A DNA stretch of 14,135 bases, taken from Hyphomicrobium sp. GTDB lineage: Bacteria; Pseudomonadota; Alphaproteobacteria; Rhizobiales; Hyphomicrobiaceae. Both the position numbers and the translations under genes were made by a program. The notes under the pieces were generated by a model. That model ran no database searches. It was not told the DNA's origin and saw only the letters and a program-made list of their open reading frames with translations. Where the stretch lies: positions 1 through 14,135 of the forward strand of contig JAUWCP010000042.1 of assembly GCA_030609245.1 (NCBI GenBank). The letters are read 5' to 3'. Within the stretch, counting starts at the first letter, position 1; each line of letters begins with the position of its first letter. Positions 13,355 through 14,135 of this stretch are shown piece after piece.

Positions 13355-14135
13355 CGCCAGAAGTATCGACGCTTTCCAACGGCTTAAGGGTCGCCACCCA
13401 AACCATGCCCCATTTGGAGACGGTGTCGCTGGGGGTGTGGGTTGCTGCTGGCGCCCGGCACGAGACTGAGCGCGAGCACGGAATTTCGCATTTCCTCGAA
13501 CACATGGCCTTCAAGGGTACGCAGCAGCGAAGCGCCCAACAAATAGCCGAAGAAATCGAAAGCGTTGGCGGTGAGCTGAATGCCGCCACGAGCCTAGAAT
13601 CGACGGCCTACTACGCGCGCGTCCTGAAAGGTGATGAGGGTATCGCACTCGGGCTCATCGCCGACATTCTGCTCAACGCGGCCTTTGGCGCCTCCGAACT
13701 GGATGGAGAGCGGCAAGTCATTCTCCAAGAGATTGCTGCAATGCGCGACAGCCCTGACGACGTCGCCTACGATCTCTTGCACGACGCAGCCTTTCCCCAG
13801 CAATCCGTGGGCCGCCCGATCTTGGGTACACCCGACAGCGTCCGGAGCTTCACTGCCGTTGATCTTGAGGGCTTTCTTGTAAATCACTATGTTGCGGAAA
13901 ACATGGTGATTTCCGCTGCTGGAGCGGTCGAGCATAAGCCCTTCGTCCGCCACGCTGAGGCCCTATTCGGGGGGCTCAGTGGCGGCAATATAAGGGGCGA
14001 TGGGCCAATCAGTTACGTGGGCGGAACGCGCACGTCGAAAAAGCCGTTCGAGCAGAGCCATCTGCTGATCGGCTTTTCGGGTCCGTCCTACCGGGAGGAT
14101 GCGTTTTTTACCGCCCAAGTATTTTCCGGCCTGTT
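13351..14135 (+). CDS. M16 family zinc metallopeptidase (processing-peptidase-like), 3' end outside window
   Basis: This is the N-terminal 261 residues of an M16 (pitrilysin/insulinase, MPP-like) peptidase; the gene runs off the right edge. The inverted zinc motif HFLEH (47-51) has ligands H47 and H51 with catalytic E50. The third ligand is E127 in VILQEIAAMRD, 76 residues further on as in the family. GELNAATSLESTAYYARVL and FGRP-like VGRPILGTPDSV are also typical. The second inactive domain begins near residue 190. AAGGAG (13340-13345) lies five bases before the ATG, which overlaps the thrC stop as ATGA, implying translational coupling. The pairing thrC-M16 peptidase is common in alphaproteobacteria. 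The cellular substrate is unknown; relation to the mitochondrial processing peptidase is by homology only. Confidence 0.93.
   Translation, partial: MTPEVSTLSNGLRVATQTMPHLETVSLGVWVAAGARHETEREHGISHFLEHMAFKGTQQRSAQQIAEEIESVGGELNAATSLESTAYYARVLKGDEGIALGLIADILLNAAFGASELDGERQVILQEIAAMRDSPDDVAYDLLHDAAFPQQSVGRPILGTPDSVRSFTAVDLEGFLVNHYVAENMVISAAGAVEHKPFVRHAEALFGGLSGGNIRGDGPISYVGGTRTSKKPFEQSHLLIGFSGPSYREDAFFTAQVFSGL

Noticed and set aside
1..14135. CRISPR arrays, tRNA or rRNA genes, phage or toxin-antitoxin modules
   Set aside because: No regularly spaced direct repeats, cloverleaf sequences or matching proteins were seen on either strand by eye.

Overview
The window looks like chromosomal DNA of an alphaproteobacterium, most likely of the Hyphomicrobiales (Rhizobiales). 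The grounds are a GC-rich genome with GTG and TTG starts, the cytochrome oxidase gene order ctaC-ctaD-ctaB-coxF-ctaG-ctaE-DUF983-SURF1, a Phasin_2-type phasin, an IalB-family protein and a BcsS-like protein. The genus cannot be fixed from the sequence alone.

Left part (1-4226): a minus-strand unit encodes a TetR-family repressor and, overlapping it by ATGA, an RND-type periplasmic adaptor. The adaptor loses family resemblance at about position 108, which suggests an insertion or rearrangement at the left edge. A perfect 10-bp inverted repeat upstream of the repressor is a good operator candidate. Next come a minus-strand outer-membrane protein of the BcsS type, an AT-rich divergent region with several dyads, a plus-strand phasin, and a convergent minus-strand IalB-family secreted protein sharing a T-run/stop-codon end with the phasin.

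Central part (4655-11674): a nearly complete aa3-type cytochrome c oxidase locus, all on the plus strand. It encodes subunits II, I and III, heme O synthase (CtaB), the copper assembly factor Cox11/CtaG, the 50-54 residue CoxF-like membrane protein, a DUF983 zinc-ribbon membrane protein and SURF1. Together these make and mature the heme a / CuA / CuB terminal oxidase. All catalytic ligands expected in subunits I and II are visible. Subunit II has an unusual lysine/arginine-rich tail of about 55 residues.

Right part (11675-14135): a 126-bp intergenic element bounded by CTAGAG/CTCTAG with internal inverted repeats, then threonine synthase (thrC). An M16 metallopeptidase gene overlaps thrC by ATGA and runs off the window. 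This oxidase-thrC-M16 neighbourhood is common in Rhizobiales.

No clearly new multi-gene system is present. The observations most worth checking are the aberrant adaptor end, the subunit II tail, the CTAGAG element, and the palindromes upstream of the tetR and phasin genes.
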